A DNA stretch of 64,000 nt, taken from the NCBI RefSeq assembly GCF_000425585.1, contig NZ_AUDS01000022.1, forward strand, positions 52,960 to 116,959, given 5' to 3'. The stretch is from Terrimonas ferruginea DSM 30193. Its GTDB lineage: Bacteria > Bacteroidota > Bacteroidia > Chitinophagales > Chitinophagaceae. Positions 33,483 to 42,629 of the stretch are shown in pieces. Each line of letters starts with the position of its first letter. Position 1 is the first letter of the stretch. The position numbers were made by a program, and so were the translations under genes. The notes beneath the pieces are model-generated. The model was not told where the DNA came from, ran no database searches, and worked only from the letters and a program-made list of their open reading frames with translations.

Positions 33483-34838
33483 ATGGGACGAAAATTATTA
33501 CTGGAAAAAGATAAAGTAGAAGGCATCCGCTACTTTGACGTGTATCGCCGCGAAGGTGGTTACCGCAGCGTGGAGAAGGCTTTGAAGAGCATGAGCCCCG
33601 ACGGTATTACCGAAGAGGTGAAGAAGAGCGGCCTTCGTGGACGTGGCGGTGCAGGTTTCCCTACCGGTATGAAATGGAGCTTTCTCGCCAAACCCGAAGG
33701 AGTGCCCCGTTATCTCGTGGTCAATGCCGACGAGTCCGAACCCGGTACTTTCAAGGACCGCTACCTGATGGAATTCATTCCGCACCTGCTGATCGAAGGA
33801 ATGATCGTTTCCTCCTATGCGCTAGGTTCCAATACTTCTTTTATTTATATCCGTGGCGAATACGCCTGGATCGTGGATATTCTCGAGCAGGCAATCGCCG
33901 AAGCCCGCAACAATGGATTTTTGGGTAAAAATATTCTCGGTTCCGGTTTCGACTGCGAAATCTATGTGCAGCGCGGTGCCGGTGCTTATATCTGTGGTGA
34001 AGAAACAGCCCTGATCGAATCATTGGAAGGTAAGCGTGGTAATCCGCGTATCAAACCTCCTTTCCCCGCCGTAAAAGGTTTGTGGGGTTGTCCTACGGTG
34101 GTAAACAACGTGGAAACGATCGCTGCCGTAGTGCCGATCATCAATGAAGGCGGTGAAGAATATGCAAAGATCGGTGTCGGTAAATCTACCGGTACCAAAC
34201 TGATCTCTGCCTGTGGTAATCTCAACAAGCCCGGGGTGTATGAGATCGACATGACCATCTCTGTGGAAGAATTTATTTTCAGCGATGAATATTGCGGTGG
34301 TATTCCCAACGGAAAAAGGCTGAAAGCCTGTATTCCCGGAGGATCTTCCGTTCCCATTCTGCCGGCCAACCTGTTGTTGAAAACAGCGAAAGGTGAGTCG
34401 CGCATCATGAACTACGAGAGTTTATCTGACGGTGGTTTTGCTACCGGTTCGATGATGGGGTCAGGTGGTTTTATTGTATTTGACGAAGATCAGTGCGTAG
34501 TGAAACATACTTATACGCTTGCCCGCTTCTATCGTCATGAAAGCTGTGGTCAATGTTCGCCCTGCCGTGAAGGCACCGGCTGGATGGAAAAGTTGTTGCT
34601 GCGCCTGGAAAATGGTCAGGGTAAAATGAGTGATATCGATCTGCTCTGGGATATCCAGCGCAAGATCGAAGGTAATACGATTTGTCCGCTGGGTGATGCG
34701 GCTGCATGGCCGGTTGCGGCAGCGATCCGTCACTTCCGTGATGAATTTGAATGGCATGTCCTGAATCCGGAAGAAGCGACAAAACGCAACTTTGGATTGG
34801 CGCATTATGCGGACGAACTCGCCGTACCGGCGAGTTAA
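33483..34838 (+). CDS. nuoF: NADH-quinone oxidoreductase subunit F
   Basis: A 451-aa 51-kDa-type subunit that binds NADH, FMN and cluster N3. GLRGRGGAGFPTG (about 48-60) is the NADH/FMN glycine loop; GAGAYICGEETALIESLEG the FMN region; ESCGQCSPCREGTGW with a later Cys in NTICPLGDAAAWP the [4Fe-4S] ligands. The length is slightly above E. coli. Its stop codon TAA is the beginning of a heptamer array. Confidence 0.96.
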   Translation: MGRKLLLEKDKVEGIRYFDVYRREGGYRSVEKALKSMSPDGITEEVKKSGLRGRGGAGFPTGMKWSFLAKPEGVPRYLVVNADESEPGTFKDRYLMEFIPHLLIEGMIVSSYALGSNTSFIYIRGEYAWIVDILEQAIAEARNNGFLGKNILGSGFDCEIYVQRGAGAYICGEETALIESLEGKRGNPRIKPPFPAVKGLWGCPTVVNNVETIAAVVPIINEGGEEYAKIGVGKSTGTKLISACGNLNKPGVYEIDMTISVEEFIFSDEYCGGIPNGKRLKACIPGGSSVPILPANLLLKTAKGESRIMNYESLSDGGFATGSMMGSGGFIVFDEDQCVVKHTYTLARFYRHESCGQCSPCREGTGWMEKLLLRLENGQGKMSDIDLLWDIQRKIEGNTICPLGDAAAWPVAAAIRHFRDEFEWHVLNPEEATKRNFGLAHYADELAVPAS

Positions 34839-34975
34839 GTCAAAATTCAAAAGTCAAAATTCAAAAGGCTTTTGAAAGGAGGAAAAAGGCATAGTTCGGG
34901 AGTGAAAAGATCAAGGTTAAGAGCGTCGTGTTGAGTAGTATTGCACTTTTAACTTTGAATTTTGACTTTTGAATT
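34837..34975. repeat. Heptamer repeat locus 7, left part (family D)
   Basis: Forward arm of GTCAAAA/TTCAAAA 7-mers at 34837-34869 begins within the nuoF stop codon. A 75-base unique spacer follows, then a reverse-complement arm (TTTTGAC, TTTGAAT units) at about 34945-34975. The TTG start codon of the S23 gene at 34969 lies inside this second arm. A third array is on the far side of the gene. Confidence 0.88.
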
Positions 34976-35334
34976 CAGCAAAGCCTTACAATATTTCAGA
35001 ACGGTGTTATTGTTTTTCGAAAGAAGTAGTTCTTTTTATACAAGGAGTTTCGCAGGAAAAGATGTTCCGGTCTTTGTTTGAGCAGTTATTACGCAGTGCT
35101 ACTTCGGTAGCGGCTAATGTTGCAGAAGGAAGGGCTGGTGTATCAAGGAAGGATTGGCTGAATTATTTGGCTATTGCATTAAAGTCAGCCAATGAAACAA
35201 GGTATTGGTTGAGATTAATCAATGATACAATTAGCTTAAATAAAGACGCGCTCGCAAGCTTATCCAACGAGGCAGATGAGTTGTCAAAAATTTTAGCAGC
35301 TATTTTGGTGAAAGCGAAACGAAATAACGAGTAG
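34969..35334 (+). CDS. Four-helix-bundle protein of the S23 / 23S rRNA intervening-sequence type
   Basis: A 121-aa protein of the four-helix-bundle family (the class first described from intervening sequences of 23S rRNA genes and related to Avd proteins of diversity-generating retroelements). The family core is clear: LFEQLLRSATSVAANVAEG near residues 38-56, then SRKDWLNYLAIALKSANETRYWL, and LSKILAAILVKAKR at the end. It starts with TTG because an in-frame TGA lies six bases upstream and no ATG occurs before residue 32; the start lies in a repeat array. It interrupts the nuo operon between nuoF and nuoG, is more A/T-rich than its neighbours and has repeat arrays on both sides. Its molecular function is unknown. 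Confidence 0.88.
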   Translation: MNSAKPYNISERCYCFSKEVVLFIQGVSQEKMFRSLFEQLLRSATSVAANVAEGRAGVSRKDWLNYLAIALKSANETRYWLRLINDTISLNKDALASLSNEADELSKILAAILVKAKRNNE

Positions 35335-35364
35335 ATATTTAAGCGTCTTAAAAGAAGTGTATTC

Positions 35365-35395
35365 TTTTTGACTTTTGACTTTTGAATTTTGAATT
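35365..35395. repeat. Heptamer repeat locus 7, right part (family D)
   Basis: Units TTTTGAC, TTTTGAA at 35365-35395 end three bases before the nuoG ATG. It has the same orientation as the array that holds the S23 start, and is the inverted partner of the array at the nuoF stop, so the S23 gene lies within a frame of inverted arrays. Confidence 0.85.
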
Positions 35396-35398
35396 AAT

Positions 35399-36511
35399 AT
35401 GTCTGAAGTAAAAATATTCAAAGTAACCATCGACAACATTACCGTCGAGGTGCCGGCAGGAACAACCATCCTGCAGGCGGCCCGCCAGGTTGGTGGTGAA
35501 GTGGCTCCCCCGGCTATGTGTTATTACACTCCCCTCGAAGGCAGTGGTGGCAAATGCCGTACCTGTCTCGTGGAAGTAGCCGCCGGCTCTACTGCGGATC
35601 CGCGCCCAATGCCCAAACTGGTTGCCAGCTGCCGTACCACCGTGATGGACGGTATGGTAGTGAAAAATATCACCAGTGACCGCGTCCGCGACGCCCGCGC
35701 CGGCGTAGTGGAATTCCTGCTGCTCAACCATCCGCTGGATTGCCCCGTGTGCGATCAGGCGGGCGAATGTCACCTGCAGGATCTCAGCTACGAACACGGT
35801 GGCGAAGGCACACGCTACGAATTCAAACGTCGCACGTTTGAAAAACATAACCTGGGTCCTTACATCCAGTTGCACATGACACGTTGCATTCTCTGCTACC
35901 GCTGCGTTTTCACTGCGGATCAGTTGACACAAAAACGTGTACATGGTGTACTCGACCGCGGCGACCACGCCGAGATCGCCACTTATATCGAGAAATCACT
36001 CGACAACGATTTTATCGGCAACGTAATCGACGTATGCCCGGTAGGCGCACTCACCGATAAAACTTTCCGTTTCAAAAACCGTGTATGGTTTACCAAACCC
36101 GTAGATGCACACCGCGATTGCGACAAGTGCTGCGGTAAAGTAACACTCTGGCAGCGCGGCGACGAAGTACTCCGCGTAACGGCACGCAAAGACCAGTGGG
36201 GTGAGATCATGAACACTGAAGAAGGCAAAACCGGCTGGATTTGCAATGAATGCCGCTTCGAGAAAAAACAAACCAGCGACTGGACCATTGAAGGCGCTAC
36301 ACGTATAGCACGCCATTCGGTCATCTCCGCCAACCACTATGTGGATGCGGAAAAGCCGAAAGAATTTATCAACGATGTAATGGGAGGCCGCTCACCCAAA
36401 CTGCTCATGGATATCCATGATGTGAGTGATGTGAACGATCCGTCTGTTGATCTCAGCAAAATCGATGGACCCGCTACCGGTGAAACCTTTAACAAAACGA
36501 ACCCGAAATAA
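35399..36511 (+). CDS. nuoG: NADH-quinone oxidoreductase subunit G, short form
   Basis: A 370-aa NuoG that carries the electron-wire clusters: ferredoxin-type [2Fe-2S] ligands (CYYTPLEGSGGKCRTC), the His/Cys cluster region CPVCDQAGECHLQD, CILCYRC with VCPVGALT, and a Fe4S4 domain (CDKCC, WICNEC near 240-285). It ends there; the large molybdopterin-oxidoreductase-like domain of the 700-900-aa forms is absent. There is no frameshift: the frame ends cleanly 9 bases before nuoH, and a short NuoG is usual in this phylum. Confidence 0.93.
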   Translation: MSEVKIFKVTIDNITVEVPAGTTILQAARQVGGEVAPPAMCYYTPLEGSGGKCRTCLVEVAAGSTADPRPMPKLVASCRTTVMDGMVVKNITSDRVRDARAGVVEFLLLNHPLDCPVCDQAGECHLQDLSYEHGGEGTRYEFKRRTFEKHNLGPYIQLHMTRCILCYRCVFTADQLTQKRVHGVLDRGDHAEIATYIEKSLDNDFIGNVIDVCPVGALTDKTFRFKNRVWFTKPVDAHRDCDKCCGKVTLWQRGDEVLRVTARKDQWGEIMNTEEGKTGWICNECRFEKKQTSDWTIEGATRIARHSVISANHYVDAEKPKEFINDVMGGRSPKLLMDIHDVSDVNDPSVDLSKIDGPATGETFNKTNPK

Positions 36512-36520
36512 CGACAACAC

Positions 36521-37576
36521 ATGTATTTACTGGCAATAGATCCGATCTGGTGGCTGATTATTGAAAAGCTCGTGCTCATCGCTTTTGTGATCACCGTTTC
36601 CATGGTGGTGGCCATGTATGCCACTTACGGAGAGCGGAAAGTAGCGGCCTTCATGCAGGACCGTATCGGTCCCAACCGCGCGGGTATCTTCGGTATTTTT
36701 CAGCCTTTTGCCGATGCCGGAAAACTGTTTTTCAAAGAAGAGATTATTCCGGTATCATCATCGCGTTTTCTTTTCATTCTCGGGCCGGCGCTTGCAATGA
36801 TTACCGCTTTGCTGACCAGCGCCGTTATTCCCTGGTCGGTACCGCTCGACATCAACGGTCGCAGTGTGCCCCTGCAGATCGCGGACGTGGACGTAGGAAT
36901 TCTTTTTGTATTCGGCGTGGTAAGTATTGGCGTATACGGTATCATGATTGGTGGATGGGCGAGTAACAACAAGTTCTCCCTGATCGCGGCCGTGCGCGGT
37001 GCTTCGCAAATGGTTTCTTACGAACTGCCGATGGGACTTGCTTTGCTCGGGGTATTGCTGTTTGCCGGTGACCTGCGCATGAGCAGCATCGTACAAACAC
37101 AGGTGGAACACGGATGGAATGTGATCTATCAGCCACTCGGCTTTATCATTTTCTTCATCTGCGCACTCGCAGAATGTAACCGTACACCGTTTGACCTTCC
37201 GGAAGCAGAGAACGAATTGAACTTCGGTTACCACCAGGAGTACTCTTCCATGAAATTGGGATTCTATCTGTTTGCCGAATACATCAACATGTTCATCAGT
37301 GGTGCGGTAATGGCCGTGCTGTTCTTCGGCGGCTATGATATTCCGTTTGTCAACGAAGCGGCATGGGGATTAGGGCAGAACACGATGGCCATCATCGGCT
37401 TTGCCGTGATGATGTCGAAAGCCCTGTTCTTTGTATTCGTATTTATGTGGATCCGCTGGACCATCCCGCGCTTCCGTTATGATCAGTTGATGACATTGGG
37501 TTGGAAAAAACTGGTGCCGCTGGCTTTGGTGAACCTGATCATCTCTGCGGCAGTAGTATTGTGGCTGAAGAAATAA
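36521..37576 (+). CDS. nuoH: NADH-quinone oxidoreductase subunit H
   Basis: A 351-aa membrane subunit at the junction of the arms that shapes the quinone tunnel. Conserved loops are visible: ATYGERKVAAFMQDRIGPNR near residue 35, ASNNKFSLIAAVRGASQMVSYE, and LAECNRTPFDLPEAENELNFGYHQEY with its cluster of acidic residues. About eight or nine membrane helices. The downstream gap to nuoI is 104 bases and contains a possible internal promoter. Confidence 0.95.
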   Translation: MYLLAIDPIWWLIIEKLVLIAFVITVSMVVAMYATYGERKVAAFMQDRIGPNRAGIFGIFQPFADAGKLFFKEEIIPVSSSRFLFILGPALAMITALLTSAVIPWSVPLDINGRSVPLQIADVDVGILFVFGVVSIGVYGIMIGGWASNNKFSLIAAVRGASQMVSYELPMGLALLGVLLFAGDLRMSSIVQTQVEHGWNVIYQPLGFIIFFICALAECNRTPFDLPEAENELNFGYHQEYSSMKLGFYLFAEYINMFISGAVMAVLFFGGYDIPFVNEAAWGLGQNTMAIIGFAVMMSKALFFVFVFMWIRWTIPRFRYDQLMTLGWKKLVPLALVNLIISAAVVLWLKK

Positions 37577-37636
37577 GAAGGAGATTAAACGATAGTACCG
37601 GACGTTCAGCGTTCTGCTTCGTCTCCTGATAAAATA

Positions 37637-37644
37637 TATATTTG
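37637..37644 (+). promoter_or_regulatory. Possible internal promoter between nuoH and nuoI
   Basis: TATATTTG matches TAnnTTTG and ends 36 bases before the nuoI ATG. The gap is unusually long for this operon. A -33 TTG is not evident. It may give extra expression of the membrane-arm genes nuoI-N. Confidence 0.35.
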
Positions 37645-37680
37645 CGAAAATTAAAATAACCGCATTACGCGGAGAAAGAT

Positions 37681-38220
<540 letters not shown>

Positions 38221-38266
38221 CAACCAGCTACGAATAATCACGCATTGCGAATATTAGCGTAAAACG

Positions 38267-38767
38267 ATGAACATTACACAAATACTCTTTTGGTTTCTCT
38301 CTGTGATCGCCATATTCAGCGCGCTGATGGTGATCACCAGTAAAAACCCGGTACACAGCGTGCTGTGGCTGATCGTCACCTTCTTTGCCATTTCCGGTCA
38401 CTATATCGTGATGAATGCCCAGTTCCTGGCCATCGTCAACATCATCGTGTATGCCGGTGCCATCATGGTATTGTTCCTGCACGTGTTCATGCTGATCGAT
38501 CTGCGGGCCAATACGGAGCCGCAGCAAAACCGCTGGATCAAGATCGCCGGTGGCATTGCCGGAGGCTCGCTGATGCTGGTAATGATCGCTGCGCTGCGCA
38601 ATGTCGACATCAAAGCACAGGACGCTGGTATCAACACCAATAATATCGGATTGATCAAAAACCTGGGTCGTGAATTGTTCACCACCTACGTCATACCTTT
38701 TGAATTGAGCAGCGTACTGTTCCTGAGCGCAATGGTAGGTGCCGTAGTATTAGGTAAAAAGGACTAA
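38267..38767 (+). CDS. nuoJ: NADH-quinone oxidoreductase subunit J
   Basis: A 166-aa membrane subunit with five helices. The third helix carries the conserved [21 protein letters not shown], whose pi-bulge is part of the coupling mechanism, and the first has the [15 protein letters not shown] segment. Short for NuoJ but complete. nuoK follows 17 bases later. Confidence 0.93.
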   Translation: MNITQILFWFLSVIAIFSALMVITSKNPVHSVLWLIVTFFAISGHYIVMNAQFLAIVNIIVYAGAIMVLFLHVFMLIDLRANTEPQQNRWIKIAGGIAGGSLMLVMIAALRNVDIKAQDAGINTNNIGLIKNLGRELFTTYVIPFELSSVLFLSAMVGAVVLGKKD

Positions 38768-38784
38768 CGCTTAAAAAAGAGACT

Positions 38785-39111
38785 ATGCCTATTAATTATT
38801 ACATATTTCTGGCTATTGCCCTTTTTTCCATCGGTGTGGTAGGCGTGCTTACCCGTCGCAATGCCATTATCATTTTCATGTGCATTGAACTGATGCTTAA
38901 TTCGGTGAACCTGCTGCTGGTGGCATTTTCCAAAATGCATCACCTGGCGGCCGGCGCCACGCCCACTACGGGTATCGACGGGCAACTGTTCGTATTCTTC
39001 ATCATGGTGGTGGCTGCGGCTGAAGTGAGCGTGGGACTGGCCATTATTGTGATGATGTACCGCAATATTCATTCAGTGGATGTTAATTTCTTAAACCGGT
39101 TGAAACACTAG
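38785..39111 (+). CDS. nuoK: NADH-quinone oxidoreductase subunit K
   Basis: A 108-aa three-helix proton-channel subunit related to MrpC. Conserved glutamates are in [18 protein letters not shown] and [20 protein letters not shown]. Length and helix pattern are normal. nuoL follows after 31 bases. Confidence 0.95.
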   Translation: MPINYYIFLAIALFSIGVVGVLTRRNAIIIFMCIELMLNSVNLLLVAFSKMHHLAAGATPTTGIDGQLFVFFIMVVAAAEVSVGLAIIVMMYRNIHSVDVNFLNRLKH

Positions 39112-39142
39112 TACCCGCATTGCCCGGGCCTAATTCATAAAG

Positions 39143-41050
39143 ATGAAGAACGCATTACAACTCGCTTATCTGATCCCGCTTTTCCCGCTGTTAGGTTTTC
39201 TGCTTAATGGCCTGGGAAGAAAATATTTTTCCAAAAGCCTGATCGGCACCATCGGCAGTGGCGCCATCCTCGCGTCGTTTGCGGTAAGCCTCTGGGTATT
39301 TTTCCAGGTGAAAAGCGGCAACACACACGTTGCACATTATTTCAACTTCATCTCCGTAGGAGACCTGAAGATTCCTTTTGCTTTTCAGATCGATCAGTTG
39401 TCCTCCCTGTTCCTGCTGATCATTACAGGTATTGGTTTCCTGATTCACCTGTATTCCACAGCTTATATGCATGATGAAAAGCCGGAACACTTCGGCCGTT
39501 ATTTTGCTTACCTCAACCTGTTCGTATTCTCGATGCTGCTGCTCGTAATGGGGGCCAACTTCGTGATCATGTTCATCGGTTGGGAAGGCGTTGGTCTTTG
39601 TTCTTATTTATTGATCGGTTTCTGGTTCAGGAAAGAAGAATACAACAAAGCGGCAAGCAAAGCTTTCATTATGAACCGCATCGGTGACCTTGCTTTCCTG
39701 ATTGCGCTGTTCTGGCTGATCAACAAAACGGGTACCGTTACCTTCCTCGAAGTATTCAGTGCGGAATCGCTTTCCAAACTTTCCGATAGGGATATCACCG
39801 TAATTACCGCTTTACTCTTTGTGGGTGCAACCGGTAAGAGTGCGCAGATTCCGCTGTACACCTGGCTTCCGGATGCGATGGCAGGTCCCACACCGGTATC
39901 GGCGTTGATCCACGCCGCAACGATGGTAACCGCAGGTATCTATATGATTGCACGCAGCAACGTATTGTACTCGATGGCGCCTGCGGTAATGACCGTGATC
40001 GCGATTGTTGGCCTGGCAACAGCGCTGCTGGCCGCAACCATTGCGTTGAAACAAAACGACATCAAAAAAGTATTGGCCTATTCTACCGTTAGCCAGTTGG
40101 GTTATATGTTCCTGGCACTGGGTACCGGTTCTTATGTGGCGGCTGTTTTTCACGTAATGACACACGCTTTCTTCAAAGCCCTGATGTTCCTCGGCAGCGG
40201 CAGTGTGATCCACGCCATGGGTGGCGAACAGGATATCCGCAAAATGGGCGGGCTGTCAAAATACATGAAGATCACGAATATCACCTTCCTGGTCGGCTGT
40301 CTGGCGATCGCGGGTATTCCCGGTCTTTCAGGTTTCTTCTCCAAAGATGAAATCCTGGCCGGCGCTTTTGCCACTTCGCCGGTGTTTTATGCGATCGGTC
40401 TGTTCACGGCTTTGCTGACGGCATTCTATATGTTCCGTTTGTATGCCACTACATTCCGCGGTAGTTTCCGGGGTACGCATGAGCAGGAGCATCATCTGCA
40501 TGAAAGTCCTGCAGCCATGACCATTCCGCTGATCGTGCTGGCGGTTCTTTCGATTGTGGGCGGCTATGTAGGTGTACCTGAATTCATCGCAGCAGGTGCG
40601 CATTCACTGAAAGATTTCTTATATCCGGTCTTCGAACCTTCTTATAAAATATTGCAGGAGCATCATGTAAGCCATGAAACAGAATGGGGGCTTACAATCG
40701 GCTCAACCATCGCCATCCTGGCCGTAGTAATTTATGCCTGGACACGTTTCAGTAAAAAACCTGACCTCGCCGAGCCGCAGGGATTGGGTAAAGTGCTGGC
40801 GAATAAATGGTATGTGGATGAGATCTATGATGCGGTAATTGTAAAACCATTGAACAAACTCGGCGCGCTGCTGAACAATATAGTTGAAACAAAAGTGATC
40901 GACGGCATTGTGAATGGTGTAGGCCGGTTGGTGAACTATGGTGGCCGTCAGTTGCGTTGGGTGCAGAGCGGTCAGGTTGGATTATATGTGTTGCTGATGG
41001 TGTTGAGTATGATCGTGATTTTCGTGTTGCAGTTTTTCTTCAGGAAATAA
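39143..41050 (+). CDS. nuoL: NADH-quinone oxidoreductase subunit L
   Basis: A 635-aa antiporter-like proton-pumping subunit at the distal end of the membrane arm. FIGWEGVGLCSYLLIGFW holds the key Glu, IPLYTWLPDAMAGPTPVSALIHAATMV the discontinuous helix, and LKQNDIKKVLAYSTVSQLGYM the central Lys region. The C-terminal part includes the lateral helix and last anchor helix (to VLQFFFRK). The 97-base gap to nuoM contains no gene. Confidence 0.95.
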   Translation: MKNALQLAYLIPLFPLLGFLLNGLGRKYFSKSLIGTIGSGAILASFAVSLWVFFQVKSGNTHVAHYFNFISVGDLKIPFAFQIDQLSSLFLLIITGIGFLIHLYSTAYMHDEKPEHFGRYFAYLNLFVFSMLLLVMGANFVIMFIGWEGVGLCSYLLIGFWFRKEEYNKAASKAFIMNRIGDLAFLIALFWLINKTGTVTFLEVFSAESLSKLSDRDITVITALLFVGATGKSAQIPLYTWLPDAMAGPTPVSALIHAATMVTAGIYMIARSNVLYSMAPAVMTVIAIVGLATALLAATIALKQNDIKKVLAYSTVSQLGYMFLALGTGSYVAAVFHVMTHAFFKALMFLGSGSVIHAMGGEQDIRKMGGLSKYMKITNITFLVGCLAIAGIPGLSGFFSKDEILAGAFATSPVFYAIGLFTALLTAFYMFRLYATTFRGSFRGTHEQEHHLHESPAAMTIPLIVLAVLSIVGGYVGVPEFIAAGAHSLKDFLYPVFEPSYKILQEHHVSHETEWGLTIGSTIAILAVVIYAWTRFSKKPDLAEPQGLGKVLANKWYVDEIYDAVIVKPLNKLGALLNNIVETKVIDGIVNGVGRLVNYGGRQLRWVQSGQVGLYVLLMVLSMIVIFVLQFFFRK

Positions 41051-41147
41051 AAAAGATTATTGAACAATATTTCCCGGAAAGGATGAAGGCACAACGCCGG
41101 CTTCTGTATCCGGGGCATTAAAGCACCGCAGTGGCGGTATAGGCTAT

Positions 41148-42617
41148 ATGATCGCACTTTTATTGATACTGGTTCCTTTGCTGAGCGGCATAGCGACTTT
41201 TTTTATAAAAAAGGAGCAGGCTGCCCGTAGCTGGGCCATGTTGGCTGCCGTAGTAACCCTTGCTGTTTCCCTGCTGGGACTTACCGTGCTGAATAAAGCA
41301 AATTACCTTTCCTTCCACGCTACGTGGTTACCCGAGCTGGGCAGCAGTTTTTCTGTTGGTCTCGATGGCATGGGGCAACTGCTTTGCCTGCTTACATCCC
41401 TGGCTTTTCCGCTGGTGTTCCTCGCTACCTGGCGCAGAAGCTATCCGAATGGTCATTCCTTCTTTGGATGGATGTTGCTGGCGCAGGCCGGTCTGATGGG
41501 CGTATTCCTGGCCACGGATGCCTTGCTGTTCTATTTCTTCTGGGAACTGGCACTTGTGCCGATGTACTTCATCTGTTCACGCTGGGGTGGTGAACGCAGG
41601 ATTCCGGTTACTTTCAAATTCTTCGTATATACGTTTGCCGGTTCAGTAATCATGCTGGTCGGCCTGTTGTATGTTTACTTCAGTGCAGGTAATTCATTTG
41701 CCATGCATGATTTCTATGCGGTACGTCTTACCAGCAAAGAACAAACTTTCCTTTTCTGGATGTTCTTTGTTGCTTTTGCGATAAAGATGCCCATATTTCC
41801 CTTTCATACATGGCAGCCTGATACGTACGAGCAATCGCCGACTGCTGCCACCATGATCCTGAGTGGTGTGATGGTGAAAATGGGGCTGCTCGGTCTGCTG
41901 CGTTGGTTGCTGCCGGTGTTGCCGATCTCTTCCTATGCATGGGGTGATGTAGCAAGTGGCATGGCCGTAACGGGCATCATCTATGCATCGCTGATTGCCA
42001 TGCGCCAGGATGATATGAAACGCCTGATTGCTTATTCGTCCATTGCGCACATCGGTCTGATGTGTATCACCATCTTCTCTGAACACAAAACAGGTCTGCA
42101 GGGAGTGATGATCCAGATGTTCAACCATGGTATTAACATTATCGGATTGTGGATCATCGTAGAGATCATCGAGCGTCAGTTTGGTACACGTAAAATGAGC
42201 CAGCTCGGAGGTATTGCACAAAAAGCGCCGGTGATGGCCATCTTCTTTGTGATCATTGCCTTTGCCAATATAGCGCTGCCGCTTACCAACGGATTCATCG
42301 GCGAATTCCTGATGTTCAATGGCATCCTGAATTCTACCGTTACCAAATACGGTGTATTGCTGACCGTGCTTGCCGGTACGGGTATTATTCTCGGAGCAGT
42401 ATACACATTGGGAATGATCCGCAAAACATTTTATGGTGAAGTAAACGAACTCACCGCCAACGCACGTGATCTGAAATGGAATGAAAGCCTCGCGCTGACG
42501 ATCATCGTGGCCATCATCATTGTATTGGGCATTTATCCGCAGCCGGTGCTGAACCTGACCAATGAGATCACCGACACCATCTTGAAAAACGCCGACGTCT
42601 TGTCTATAAAGAAGTAA
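41148..42617 (+). CDS. nuoM: NADH-quinone oxidoreductase subunit M
   Basis: A 489-aa antiporter-like subunit. LLFYFFWELALVPMYFI carries the conserved Glu on helix 5, FPFHTWQPDTYEQSPTAATMILSGVM the discontinuous helix, and MRQDDMKRLIAYSSIAHIGLM the Lys helix. Fourteen membrane helices are expected. It is 12 bases before nuoN. Confidence 0.95.
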   Translation: MIALLLILVPLLSGIATFFIKKEQAARSWAMLAAVVTLAVSLLGLTVLNKANYLSFHATWLPELGSSFSVGLDGMGQLLCLLTSLAFPLVFLATWRRSYPNGHSFFGWMLLAQAGLMGVFLATDALLFYFFWELALVPMYFICSRWGGERRIPVTFKFFVYTFAGSVIMLVGLLYVYFSAGNSFAMHDFYAVRLTSKEQTFLFWMFFVAFAIKMPIFPFHTWQPDTYEQSPTAATMILSGVMVKMGLLGLLRWLLPVLPISSYAWGDVASGMAVTGIIYASLIAMRQDDMKRLIAYSSIAHIGLMCITIFSEHKTGLQGVMIQMFNHGINIIGLWIIVEIIERQFGTRKMSQLGGIAQKAPVMAIFFVIIAFANIALPLTNGFIGEFLMFNGILNSTVTKYGVLLTVLAGTGIILGAVYTLGMIRKTFYGEVNELTANARDLKWNESLALTIIVAIIIVLGIYPQPVLNLTNEITDTILKNADVLSIKK

Positions 42618-42629
42618 GAGGAAAGAACT

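Noticed and set aside
35399..36511. Truncated or broken nuoG
   Set aside because: All cluster ligands are intact, the frame ends neatly before nuoH, and short NuoG is usual in this phylum.
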